Assembly (NCBI GenBank): GCA_003164895.1
Contig: PLUL01000010.1
Coordinates: forward strand, 59,978-123,977
DNA length: 64,000 bases
Direction of reading: 5' to 3'
Source of the DNA: Bacteroidota bacterium
GTDB lineage: Bacteria > Bacteroidota > Bacteroidia > Palsa-948
Shown: positions 36,167 to 43,691 of the stretch, piece after piece
Position numbering within the stretch: position 1 is the stretch's first letter
How the letters are laid out: each line of letters opens with the position of its first letter
Position numbers and translations under genes: made by a program
The notes under the pieces: generated by a model
Database searches by the model: none
Seen by the model: the letters and a program-made list of their open reading frames with translations, nothing else
What the model was told of the DNA's origin: nothing

Positions 36167-38104
36167 ATGAATATCCATTCCAAGAAAGTAACTACCGCCT
36201 CTCTGCTTGTCGCACTCGGAATAATTTACGGAGATATAGGAACCAGTCCGCTCTATGTTTTAAACGCAGTAATAGGAGAAAGAACGATTGATGAAACATT
36301 GGTTTTTGGAGGAGTGTCGTGCATCTTTTGGACGTTAGTTTTTCAAACTACTATAAAATATGTCTGGCTTACACTAATGGCAGACAACGAAGGTGAAGGA
36401 GGCGTTTTTTCTCTTTATGCTTTAGTTAGAAGATATGGGAAGTATTTAGTGATACCTACCATACTTGGTGCAACTACATTGCTTGCCGATGGCATTATCA
36501 CACCGCCCATTTCTGTAGCATCAGCAATTGAAGGATTAGATATGGTTATTCCTAATATTCCTACCGTGCCGATTGTGATTGTAATTCTCTCTATGTTATT
36601 TTTCTTTCAGCGTTTCGGCACACAAAAAATTGGAGGAGCATTTGGTCCGGTAATGGTAATTTGGTTCAGTATGCTTTTCATTATTGGCGCGCATCAAATT
36701 TCACAATATCCAAGTGTGTTGAAAGCGTTAAATCCATATTATGGCTATCAACTGCTCACAGAATATCCAAAAGGTTTCTGGTTACTCGGCGCAGTATTTC
36801 TTGCAACTACCGGAGCAGAAGCATTGTATTCTGACCTGGGACATTGCGGAAGAAAAAATATCCGCATCTCGTGGGCATTTGTGAAAATAAGTTTAGTTGC
36901 AAATTATTTAGGACAGGCAGCGTGGATCATGAAGCAAGGTGAACCACTTCTGCATGGAAGAAATCCTTTCTTTGAAATGATTCCGCATTGGTTCTTGCTC
37001 TCAGGAATTATTATTGCAACTGCGGCAACTATTATTGCATCGCAGGCACTCATCAGCGGTTCCTACACATTGATAAACGAAGCCATGAGTTTAAATTTCT
37101 GGCCCCGCGTAACCGTTAGGCATCCTACGGATCTTAAAGGACAAATTTATATTCCGAGTGTAAATATCATTCTTTGGTTTGGATGTATTCTTATGGTGTT
37201 ATACTTTAAAACTTCAGAAAATATGACAGCAGCTTATGGTTTTTCCATCACCGTTGCCATGCTTATGACTACCGTTTTACTTAGTTATTTTCTCATCTAC
37301 ATAAAGAAATGGAATATTATTTTGGTAATTGGCATTCTCCTGCTTTTCGGAACGATTGAAACATCCTTTTTCATCACCAATGTGGCAAAAATAAAACAGC
37401 GATGGATGTTTTTATTTTTCGAAGCATTTATTTTTACAACCATGTATGTATGGTATTACGCACGTAAGATCAATAACCGTTTTATTAAATTTATTGATCT
37501 CGGAAAATTCGCACCGCAAATAAAAGAGTTAAGCGAAGACGATTCCATTCCGAAATTTTCCACACATCTTGTCTACCTCACCAAAGCAAATACACGTGAG
37601 GAGATAGAAGAAAAAATTATCAATTCTATTTTTTCCAAGAAACCAAAACGGGCAGATGTTTATTGGTTTTTGCATATTAACCGAACTCCGCATCCTTACA
37701 CATTAACCTATGATGTATCTGAATTGATTGACGATAAAGTGATAAAAGTGAATATCAATATTGGTTTCAGGGTGCAGGCAAGAACAGAATTATATTTCAA
37801 AAAAATTGTTCAGGAATTAGTGGCAAACAAAGAATTGAATCTGCACATCCGTCCCGATGGTTCAACCAAATACAATCCTGAACCCGATTTTAAATTTGTG
37901 GTTATCGAAAAATTTCTTTCGGTTGAAAATGAATTTGCATTGGGCGAAGGTTTATTGCTGAATGCTTACTTCTTTTTAAAACGCCTGGGGCAAAGCGATG
38001 AAAATGCTTTCGGTCTGGATAAGAGCGATGTGGAAGTGGAACAAATTCCTCTTGTTTACCATCGCGTTGAAAAAGTAGAACTATCGAGAGATAAAAATCA
38101 TTAA
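36167..38104 (+). CDS. kup: Low-affinity potassium transporter
   Basis: 645 residues with about twelve membrane helices. The start ALGIIYGDIGTSPLYVL is the Kup/HAK signature, followed by ADNEGEGGVFSLYALVRR. A cytoplasmic C-terminal domain begins near residue 440. It takes up K+ with protons. The 215 bases before it hold no gene that I can support; a weak TTTCTTTG at 36142-36149 may be a promoter remnant. It ends in front of a strong hairpin shared with amt. Confidence 0.95.
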   Translation: MNIHSKKVTTASLLVALGIIYGDIGTSPLYVLNAVIGERTIDETLVFGGVSCIFWTLVFQTTIKYVWLTLMADNEGEGGVFSLYALVRRYGKYLVIPTILGATTLLADGIITPPISVASAIEGLDMVIPNIPTVPIVIVILSMLFFFQRFGTQKIGGAFGPVMVIWFSMLFIIGAHQISQYPSVLKALNPYYGYQLLTEYPKGFWLLGAVFLATTGAEALYSDLGHCGRKNIRISWAFVKISLVANYLGQAAWIMKQGEPLLHGRNPFFEMIPHWFLLSGIIIATAATIIASQALISGSYTLINEAMSLNFWPRVTVRHPTDLKGQIYIPSVNIILWFGCILMVLYFKTSENMTAAYGFSITVAMLMTTVLLSYFLIYIKKWNIILVIGILLLFGTIETSFFITNVAKIKQRWMFLFFEAFIFTTMYVWYYARKINNRFIKFIDLGKFAPQIKELSEDDSIPKFSTHLVYLTKANTREEIEEKIINSIFSKKPKRADVYWFLHINRTPHPYTLTYDVSELIDDKVIKVNINIGFRVQARTELYFKKIVQELVANKELNLHIRPDGSTKYNPEPDFKFVVIEKFLSVENEFALGEGLLLNAYFFLKRLGQSDENAFGLDKSDVEVEQIPLVYHRVEKVELSRDKNH

Positions 38105-38140
38105 AGCAATAATTTTTTATCCGCTTCAATGCTGAAGAAT

Positions 38141-38173
38141 AAAAAAGGTCAGAATAAACTCCTGACCTTTTTA
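38141..38173. terminator. Bidirectional intrinsic terminator between kup and amt
   Basis: An A-tract leads into AAAAGGTCAG, a 9-base loop and CTGACCTTTT, a 10-pair stem followed by more T residues. The A and T tracts on the two sides let it work on both strands for the convergent kup and amt genes. Confidence 0.85.
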
Positions 38174-38192
38174 TTTAACGATCTAATTTTCT

Positions 38193-39422
38193 TTACAGCA
38201 CTCCTTCATCATACGCTTTTTCACCGTGTTCCGATTCATCAAGCCCTTTGTCTTCGGAAGCTTCGCTCACTTTTACTTTTGTAACCATATTTATCACAGC
38301 TAACATGGCATAAGTAAATACAAAGGCATAAATGCAAGCGCCCACCACAGCAATTGTTTGGTGAATAAAAAAAGTAGTTCCACCGTGCATCAAACCATCG
38401 GTTCCTGTTGCGTTTACAATTTTTGAAGCAAAAACTCCAAGTAATATTGTTCCAAGACATCCTCCAATTCCATGAACTCCCCATACATCGAGTGCATCAT
38501 CCCAGCCCATTTTATTTTTCAAACTAACAGCGAGGTAGCAAACTCCGCCCGATGCAATGCCGATCACCACGGCTGCGTTGAGCGAAACAAATCCGGCTGC
38601 AGGCGTAATGGTTGCAAGTCCAGCCACAGCTCCTGTCAGCAGACCGACAAACTTTGGTTTCTTCACCATCGTCCATTCAATCACTAACCAGGTAACAGCA
38701 GCGAATGAAGCTGCAACGTCAGTATTAATAAATGCTTGTCCGGTGATTGCGTTTACATCCAGCGCGCTTCCCGCATTAAAACCATACCAACCAAACCATA
38801 GCAAACCCGTTCCGATGGCAATAAGCGGAACGCTGTTTGGAGGCGATGCTTTGTCTCTGCGGCTTCCAACATAAATTACGGAAGCAAGCGCAGCAAATCC
38901 GGCCGTTGCGTGAACCACAATTCCTCCTGCGAAATCAAGTACGCCCCACTGTGCAAGCAATCCGCCTCCCCAAACCATGTGAGCGAACGGATAGTAAACC
39001 AGCAATTGCCACAGTACAAGAAATATTAAATATGATTTGAATGTTACACGATTCACAAATGCTCCGGTGATCAACGCAGGCGTGATGATGGCAAACATCA
39101 TTTGATACGCCATGAAAACAAATTCGGGAATATTTTTATTTCCTGAAAAAGCCGAATTCAGATTTACTCCGTGCATGAATGCTTTGTCAAAATTTCCGAT
39201 TACTCCTCCCAGCGTATCTCCGCTGAAGCAAAGAGAATATCCGCATAAATACCACATCACGGTGGTGATTCCCATGGATACAAAACTTTGTATCATAATT
39301 CCGAGAATGTTTCTTTTGCCGGCTAATCCTCCGTAGAAGAAAGCAAGTCCGGGTGTCATTAACATGACGAGGCTTGTTGCAAGAAGCATAAAGCCGGTTG
39401 ATCCTGTGTCAAAGTGCATCAT
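38193..39422 (-). CDS. amt: Ammonium transporter
   Basis: 409 residues with eleven expected membrane helices. Motifs include MLMTPGLAFFYGGLAGKRN, AGGIVVHATAGFAAL (pore His) and DVWGVHGIGGCLGTILLG (second pore His). It passes ammonium across the inner membrane. No PII gene (glnK) is adjacent; instead a beta-barrel porin gene lies 32 bases upstream on the same strand. The extreme C-terminus is acidic (SEDKGLDESEHGEKAYDEG), where Amt proteins usually contact PII. Confidence 0.95.
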   Translation of the reverse strand: MMHFDTGSTGFMLLATSLVMLMTPGLAFFYGGLAGKRNILGIMIQSFVSMGITTVMWYLCGYSLCFSGDTLGGVIGNFDKAFMHGVNLNSAFSGNKNIPEFVFMAYQMMFAIITPALITGAFVNRVTFKSYLIFLVLWQLLVYYPFAHMVWGGGLLAQWGVLDFAGGIVVHATAGFAALASVIYVGSRRDKASPPNSVPLIAIGTGLLWFGWYGFNAGSALDVNAITGQAFINTDVAASFAAVTWLVIEWTMVKKPKFVGLLTGAVAGLATITPAAGFVSLNAAVVIGIASGGVCYLAVSLKNKMGWDDALDVWGVHGIGGCLGTILLGVFASKIVNATGTDGLMHGGTTFFIHQTIAVVGACIYAFVFTYAMLAVINMVTKVKVSEASEDKGLDESEHGEKAYDEGVL

Positions 39423-39454
39423 TTGTTTTAGGTTTTATGGTTGATGTGATTGAA

Positions 39455-40579
39455 TTAAAATGAAACGCCGATATTGATCATTACTTCTGTTCGGGCATTT
39501 GTATAGTATTTGTTCCAGTAAAAAATTTCCTGATCCTTATCTGCAATTAATTCTCGTCCTTCGAGGCGAATGTAGGAATTATCTGTCGGTTTGTATTCTA
39601 ACCCCAAAGTAACGCCCCAGATTTTATATCCTGTATGTTTGCCTGTTTTATCAACAAATGTTCCCGACATCATTCCCTGCGGGTCGCTGAAATATTCTCC
39701 GCGAGAATAAATGCTGATCTTTTTTGGCAATTGATATTTTATGATTGCTAAAACTGAAAACATAGTAGCATTTTTCTTTCCTGTGGTATCAGAATGTTGC
39801 TGATGGCAATAATCAATTCCTGTGGTGAACCTTAATTTTTTCTTATGATAGTTCAAAAAAACATTATGCATTTGTCGAAAATGACTCTGCGAAACGGAAT
39901 CCGGAGAATCATCTCCAAAATAACCGCTGTATCCAATATTCAAAGCTTCGCTGAAAATATAAGTAACCAAAAGTCCGACAGATTTTTTCCGATTGTTATC
40001 TTCATACATACTATACCCGTTAACACCATAAAGAAAAAAAGAAAGTTTTTCATTCGGATTATAATTCAATCTGAACCCCGATTCATATAAGGTTTCATAA
40101 AAAGTTGGAATTGAAACCGAACTGGTATAATTTTCTTTCGGGAAAAATGCCTCGGTGCCAAAATGAGTTCTGAAATATCCTCCGTCGAGCCAAAGAGTTT
40201 TGCAAAGCCGTATGCCGGCATTTGCTTCCTGAAGAAAATTAAATGTAGGCGACCATGAAATGAGCGGCATATCTCCGTAATGAACCGTAACAATTCCGCG
40301 CACGTTTTCGGAGGAATATTTTGCAGTGATCATGGCAACATTCAAGCCAAACTGGTCGTTGCGGGGAGAAGCGGCAGGAAACTTTTGATATTTTCCAACT
40401 CCAACTGAATCCGTATAGTGTGCATAATACGCATCTATATATCCGCTGATCTCGATTTTTGCTGAATCTTTCTTTATAAGGATGGAATCTTTTTTTTGTG
40501 CAGAAATTTTTCCGGAGAATAAAAATAAAATAGCTACAACAAGCAAAATAATTTTAGCAGATTGTATTTTTAATCCCAT
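39455..40579 (-). CDS. Outer-membrane beta-barrel porin, BBP2-like
   Basis: 374 residues with a signal peptide (GKISAQ). After a short polar start, ISGYIDAYYAHY begins a series of amphipathic strands that ends in the aromatic C-terminus MINIGVSF, as expected for an outer-membrane barrel. The plan matches the putative porin group (BBP2/OmpL-like) often found beside amt in Bacteroidota. It may admit ammonium or other small solutes. It precedes amt by 32 bases on the same strand. Confidence 0.8.
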   Translation of the reverse strand: MGLKIQSAKIILLVVAILFLFSGKISAQKKDSILIKKDSAKIEISGYIDAYYAHYTDSVGVGKYQKFPAASPRNDQFGLNVAMITAKYSSENVRGIVTVHYGDMPLISWSPTFNFLQEANAGIRLCKTLWLDGGYFRTHFGTEAFFPKENYTSSVSIPTFYETLYESGFRLNYNPNEKLSFFLYGVNGYSMYEDNNRKKSVGLLVTYIFSEALNIGYSGYFGDDSPDSVSQSHFRQMHNVFLNYHKKKLRFTTGIDYCHQQHSDTTGKKNATMFSVLAIIKYQLPKKISIYSRGEYFSDPQGMMSGTFVDKTGKHTGYKIWGVTLGLEYKPTDNSYIRLEGRELIADKDQEIFYWNKYYTNARTEVMINIGVSF

Positions 40580-40596
40580 TGGAATAAATTATAAAA

Positions 40597-40604
40597 CAAA
40601 CATA
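40597..40604 (-). promoter_or_regulatory. -7 box TATGTTTG for the porin-amt pair
   Basis: Perfect TAnnTTTG on the minus strand, 17 bases before the porin ATG at 40579. No -33 TTTG at the standard distance. Confidence 0.5.
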
Positions 40605-40638
40605 GGAAGATAAATTAAGAAGAAGAATTTGAACTTTC

Positions 40639-41502
40639 TTACTTCTTTTTCTTTCCTTTATTTTTTTTCTTTACAGAAACTTTTTTCTTTGGCGCAAGCT
40701 TCTTTTTGGGGGTAGGTTTGCTTGGCGCTGATAACTGCTTACGTTCTATTTGTCTTGCCGCTGCTTTTTTTGCCGCTGTTTTTGGCGGAATTCTTTTTTT
40801 CGGAACACTTGGCTGAACAGCTTCCATCCAATCTTTTATTTCTTTTGCATCTTTGAGTTTATAATTTCCAATTCGTGTGCGGTTGAGAGATGCGAGCAGC
40901 GCACCACAACCAAGTTGTTTTCCGAAATCATTTGCAAGTGAACGGATGTAAGTTCCTTTTGCACACACCACTTTGAATTCGATCATCGGCAGAAGCACAC
41001 TTACAATTTCAAACTTTGTGATGTTTACAAGTACAGGTTTAATATCCGGTTGTCCTCCGCTTCGTGCAATGTTATACGCGCGATCACCCTGAACCCATTT
41101 CGCAGAAAAGTTTGGCGGATACTGCCAAATCGATCCTACAAATTTTTTTGCTGTTTCATTTATTAATTCCGGTGTGATGTGCGCAATGGAATAGCGTTCA
41201 TTGATTTGCGTTTCCATATCGAATGATGGTGTAGTAGCACCCAGCATCATGGTTCCGGTGTATTCTTTTTCCAAACCCTGATACTGGTCAATATTTTTTG
41301 TCTGACGACCGATGCAGATAATTAATAATCCGGTTGCGAGCGGATCCAATGTTCCAGCATGACCAATTTTGATGTAAGGAATTTGATATTCATGGCGCAT
41401 GTCGCTGCGCATTTTATTCACCACATCAAATGATGTCCAAGTTTTTGGTTTGTTGACGAGGATGACCTGTCCGTTGAAAAAATCGTCCGGAGTAAGTTTC
41501 AT
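40639..41502 (-). CDS. truB: tRNA pseudouridine-55 synthase with basic tail
   Basis: 287 residues. The catalytic motif GHAGTLDPLATGLL puts the nucleophile Asp at residue 53; VNKPKTWTSFDVV and CAKGTYIRSLANDFG are also typical. The last 50 residues form a tail very rich in Lys, Pro and Ala, absent from E. coli TruB and probably RNA-binding. It isomerises U55 in the T loop of tRNAs. It starts 3 bases after uppP ends, in the conserved Bacteroidota run ftsX-DUF3098-uppP-truB. Confidence 0.95.
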   Translation of the reverse strand: MKLTPDDFFNGQVILVNKPKTWTSFDVVNKMRSDMRHEYQIPYIKIGHAGTLDPLATGLLIICIGRQTKNIDQYQGLEKEYTGTMMLGATTPSFDMETQINERYSIAHITPELINETAKKFVGSIWQYPPNFSAKWVQGDRAYNIARSGGQPDIKPVLVNITKFEIVSVLLPMIEFKVVCAKGTYIRSLANDFGKQLGCGALLASLNRTRIGNYKLKDAKEIKDWMEAVQPSVPKKRIPPKTAAKKAAARQIERKQLSAPSKPTPKKKLAPKKKVSVKKKNKGKKKK

Positions 41503-41505
41503 TTT

Positions 41506-42309
41506 TTACATGAGTTTAATTCCAAGAGACAAACTTACAATAAGAAACAGAATACCAAGTGCAATTCTATAATATCCAAATAATTTGAAACCATTTTTTT
41601 GAATGTAGAAAATAAAAAACTTGACCGAGAGCAATGCAACAATGAATGCAATCACTCCACCAATTCCAAGCAAGAAAAGATTTTCTTTCACCAACACTTC
41701 AGGATTGTGTTTGTAAACATCATAAAAACTTTTTACCGAAGCTGCAAACATAGTGGGTACGGCAAGGAAAAAAGAAAATTCAGCTGCTACACTTCTGGAA
41801 AGCTTCTGGCTCATTCCCCCAAGAATTGTCGCTGCACTGCGGCTCAATCCGGGAAAAATGATAGACAAAACCTGAAAACATCCAATTATGAACGCATTCT
41901 TATTCGAAATTTTTTCTTCCTCGTGAATGGTAGGATTCTTAAAAAAATTATCTATGAATAATAAAATAATTCCGCCTATTATCATCACGCAGGAAATAAA
42001 AAGCAGATTGGATAAAGCGGCATCAATATATTTTTTGAACAAACCTCCGAAGATTAACGCAGGAATAATTGCAATGATGAGTTTGATGTAAAAACTATAA
42101 TGTTTGAAATCAAAAAACTTTTTCCAATAAATAACCACCACCGAAAGAATTGCGGCAAGCTGAACCACCACTTCGAACATATTTATAAACGGTGTATCGC
42201 CCACTCCGAGAAATGGATTTGCCATTTTCATATGAGCGGTGCTCGACACGGGCAAAAATTCCGTAATCCCTTCAAGAATGGCAAGGAGAATAGTTTGGAA
42301 TAAAGTCAT
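41506..42309 (-). CDS. uppP: Undecaprenyl-diphosphate phosphatase
   Basis: 267 residues, polytopic. The BacA/UppP motifs EGITEFLPVSSTAH (residues 13-26) and FPGLSRSAATI are present. It recycles the undecaprenyl carrier used by peptidoglycan and surface-glycan synthesis. It lies 11 bases after the DUF3098 gene. Confidence 0.95.
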   Translation of the reverse strand: MTLFQTILLAILEGITEFLPVSSTAHMKMANPFLGVGDTPFINMFEVVVQLAAILSVVVIYWKKFFDFKHYSFYIKLIIAIIPALIFGGLFKKYIDAALSNLLFISCVMIIGGIILLFIDNFFKNPTIHEEEKISNKNAFIIGCFQVLSIIFPGLSRSAATILGGMSQKLSRSVAAEFSFFLAVPTMFAASVKSFYDVYKHNPEVLVKENLFLLGIGGVIAFIVALLSVKFFIFYIQKNGFKLFGYYRIALGILFLIVSLSLGIKLM

Positions 42310-42320
42310 TCTTAAAAAAA

Positions 42321-42620
42321 CTAATTTGCAGATTCTTCTTTTGGTTTTTTCAGAATCGCGAGCAGCACAACAATGTATCCTGCAATAATAAGAATAGGTG
42401 CTAGTGTCAATCGTTGGAAATCAAAAATTGTATCCGACATTTTATTGGGATCTGCCGATGGGGCACTGATCATGCAAAGCATTCCGATTGCAACAATTGC
42501 GGCTCCGATTAGCATCATTTTGTAATTATCTTTTCCGAAAGCAAATGTTGGCTTTTCTCCTGATAGTGCAGGAAACATCTTTGAAGAGGATGAGCTTGGT
42601 TTTTGGATTTCTTTTGCCAT
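42321..42620 (-). CDS. DUF3098 small membrane protein
   Basis: 99 residues with a polar N-terminus (LSGEKPTFAFGKDNYKMM) and two membrane helices separated by DPNKMSDTIFDFQRLTLAPI. Length, topology and position between ftsX and uppP match DUF3098, a Bacteroidota-specific family without known function. The conserved neighbourhood suggests a link to division or envelope synthesis. A TAAATTCG box lies 24 bases before the ATG, so it may have its own promoter apart from ftsX. Confidence 0.85.
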   Translation of the reverse strand: MAKEIQKPSSSSSKMFPALSGEKPTFAFGKDNYKMMLIGAAIVAIGMLCMISAPSADPNKMSDTIFDFQRLTLAPILIIAGYIVVLLAILKKPKEESAN

Positions 42621-42699
42621 GAATTGGTAATAATAAATTAGATGCGAATTTACAATAAATGAATTACGATAAGCGAATAAATTTATCGTTTAACAATTT

Positions 42700-43569
42700 T
42701 TAATAATATAATTCTTCCGAACTAAGGCGTAAATACTTCCTCACAGCAAAAAAAGTAGAAATTCCGGAGATCAAAATACCAAGAATTAAAATGATTCCAT
42801 AGAGATAAATCATCATTCGGACGTCCGTTACCTTTTCAAGATCGGGAATATTTTTCAAAGCGGCATAAATAATTCCGCCAAGAATCAGGTTAGCAATGAT
42901 TCCCGAAATAATTCCGTGCTTGATTCCGTTCAGCAAAAATGGTTTGCGGATAAATCCGGCTGTGGCTCCAACTAATTGCATGGTTTTAATTATGTATCGC
43001 CTTGAATAAATCGCCAATCGAATGGTATTATTTATTAGTCCAAGTGCGATGAGCATCAGAAGTCCGATAAAAATCACAAGAATCAGTTCAAGACGATTTA
43101 TATTCTTGTTCACCATGTTCACAAGCGATTCTTGGTAGTCAAATTCTTTTACACTGCTGAAATCAAGAATTTGTTTTTGTATCCAGACAATGCTGTCGTG
43201 ATTTGTATAGGCGGCTTTCAGCTGCACTTCCATAGAAGCAGGCAGCGGGTTGTAACCGATAAAGCGTTCAAAATCTTCTCCTATTTTTTTCTTGTACCGC
43301 GCCGCCGCAGAATCTTTTGATAAGTATTCGCTGGATTTCACATATATGCTTGCTTTCAAAAAATTATGCAGCCGTTCCACTTCTTCATCTTTTGCATTAT
43401 CCTTAAGATAAACATGGAAGTCAATATTTTCTTTGAAATGATCGGCAATTTTTTTTGCACTGATAAAAAGAATTCCAAGTAGTCCGAGCAGGAACAACAC
43501 AAGAGAAACGCTTATCACCGTTGTGACAGACGATGATTGAATCCTTCTGCGATTTTTTTCTTCGGGCAT
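42700..43569 (-). CDS. ftsX: Cell division protein FtsX
   Basis: 289 residues with four membrane helices in the 1+3 plan of FtsX and a periplasmic domain between the first and second (IDFHVYLKDNAKDEEVERL to DYQESLVNMVN). The core MQLVGATAGFIRKPFL is the family signature. With FtsE it activates peptidoglycan hydrolases at the septum; ftsE is not adjacent. A 7-bp tandem repeat begins 6 bases upstream of the start codon, in the region shared with leuS. Confidence 0.93.
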   Translation of the reverse strand: MPEEKNRRRIQSSSVTTVISVSLVLFLLGLLGILFISAKKIADHFKENIDFHVYLKDNAKDEEVERLHNFLKASIYVKSSEYLSKDSAAARYKKKIGEDFERFIGYNPLPASMEVQLKAAYTNHDSIVWIQKQILDFSSVKEFDYQESLVNMVNKNINRLELILVIFIGLLMLIALGLINNTIRLAIYSRRYIIKTMQLVGATAGFIRKPFLLNGIKHGIISGIIANLILGGIIYAALKNIPDLEKVTDVRMMIYLYGIILILGILISGISTFFAVRKYLRLSSEELYY

Positions 43570-43574
43570 AAGGC

Positions 43575-43612
43575 GAAGTTAAAAGTTAAAAGTTAAAAGT
43601 TAAAAGTTGAAA
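43575..43612. repeat. Heptanucleotide repeat AAAGTTA, 5 units
   Basis: GAAGTTA, three perfect AAAGTTA, then AAAGTTG and a partial unit, in the divergent region between ftsX and leuS. The same heptamer recurs inside topA at 55371-55405. Confidence 0.85.
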
Positions 43613-43676
43613 GCAGGGAGTTATCACAATAGCTATGTTAATTGCATTTCACGATTAAGCATTAACGAATAACAAT

Positions 43677-43684
43677 TAACTTCG
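43677..43684 (+). promoter_or_regulatory. -7-like box TAACTTCG before leuS
   Basis: TAnnTTYG match ending seven bases before the leuS ATG at 43692, giving a leader of only a few bases if used. Confidence 0.4.
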
Positions 43685-43691
43685 CAATCCT

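Noticed and set aside
42666..42689. Hairpin ACGATAA...TTATCGT after ftsX as a terminator
   Set aside because: The stem is only 7 pairs, AT-rich, with no T run on the ftsX strand.
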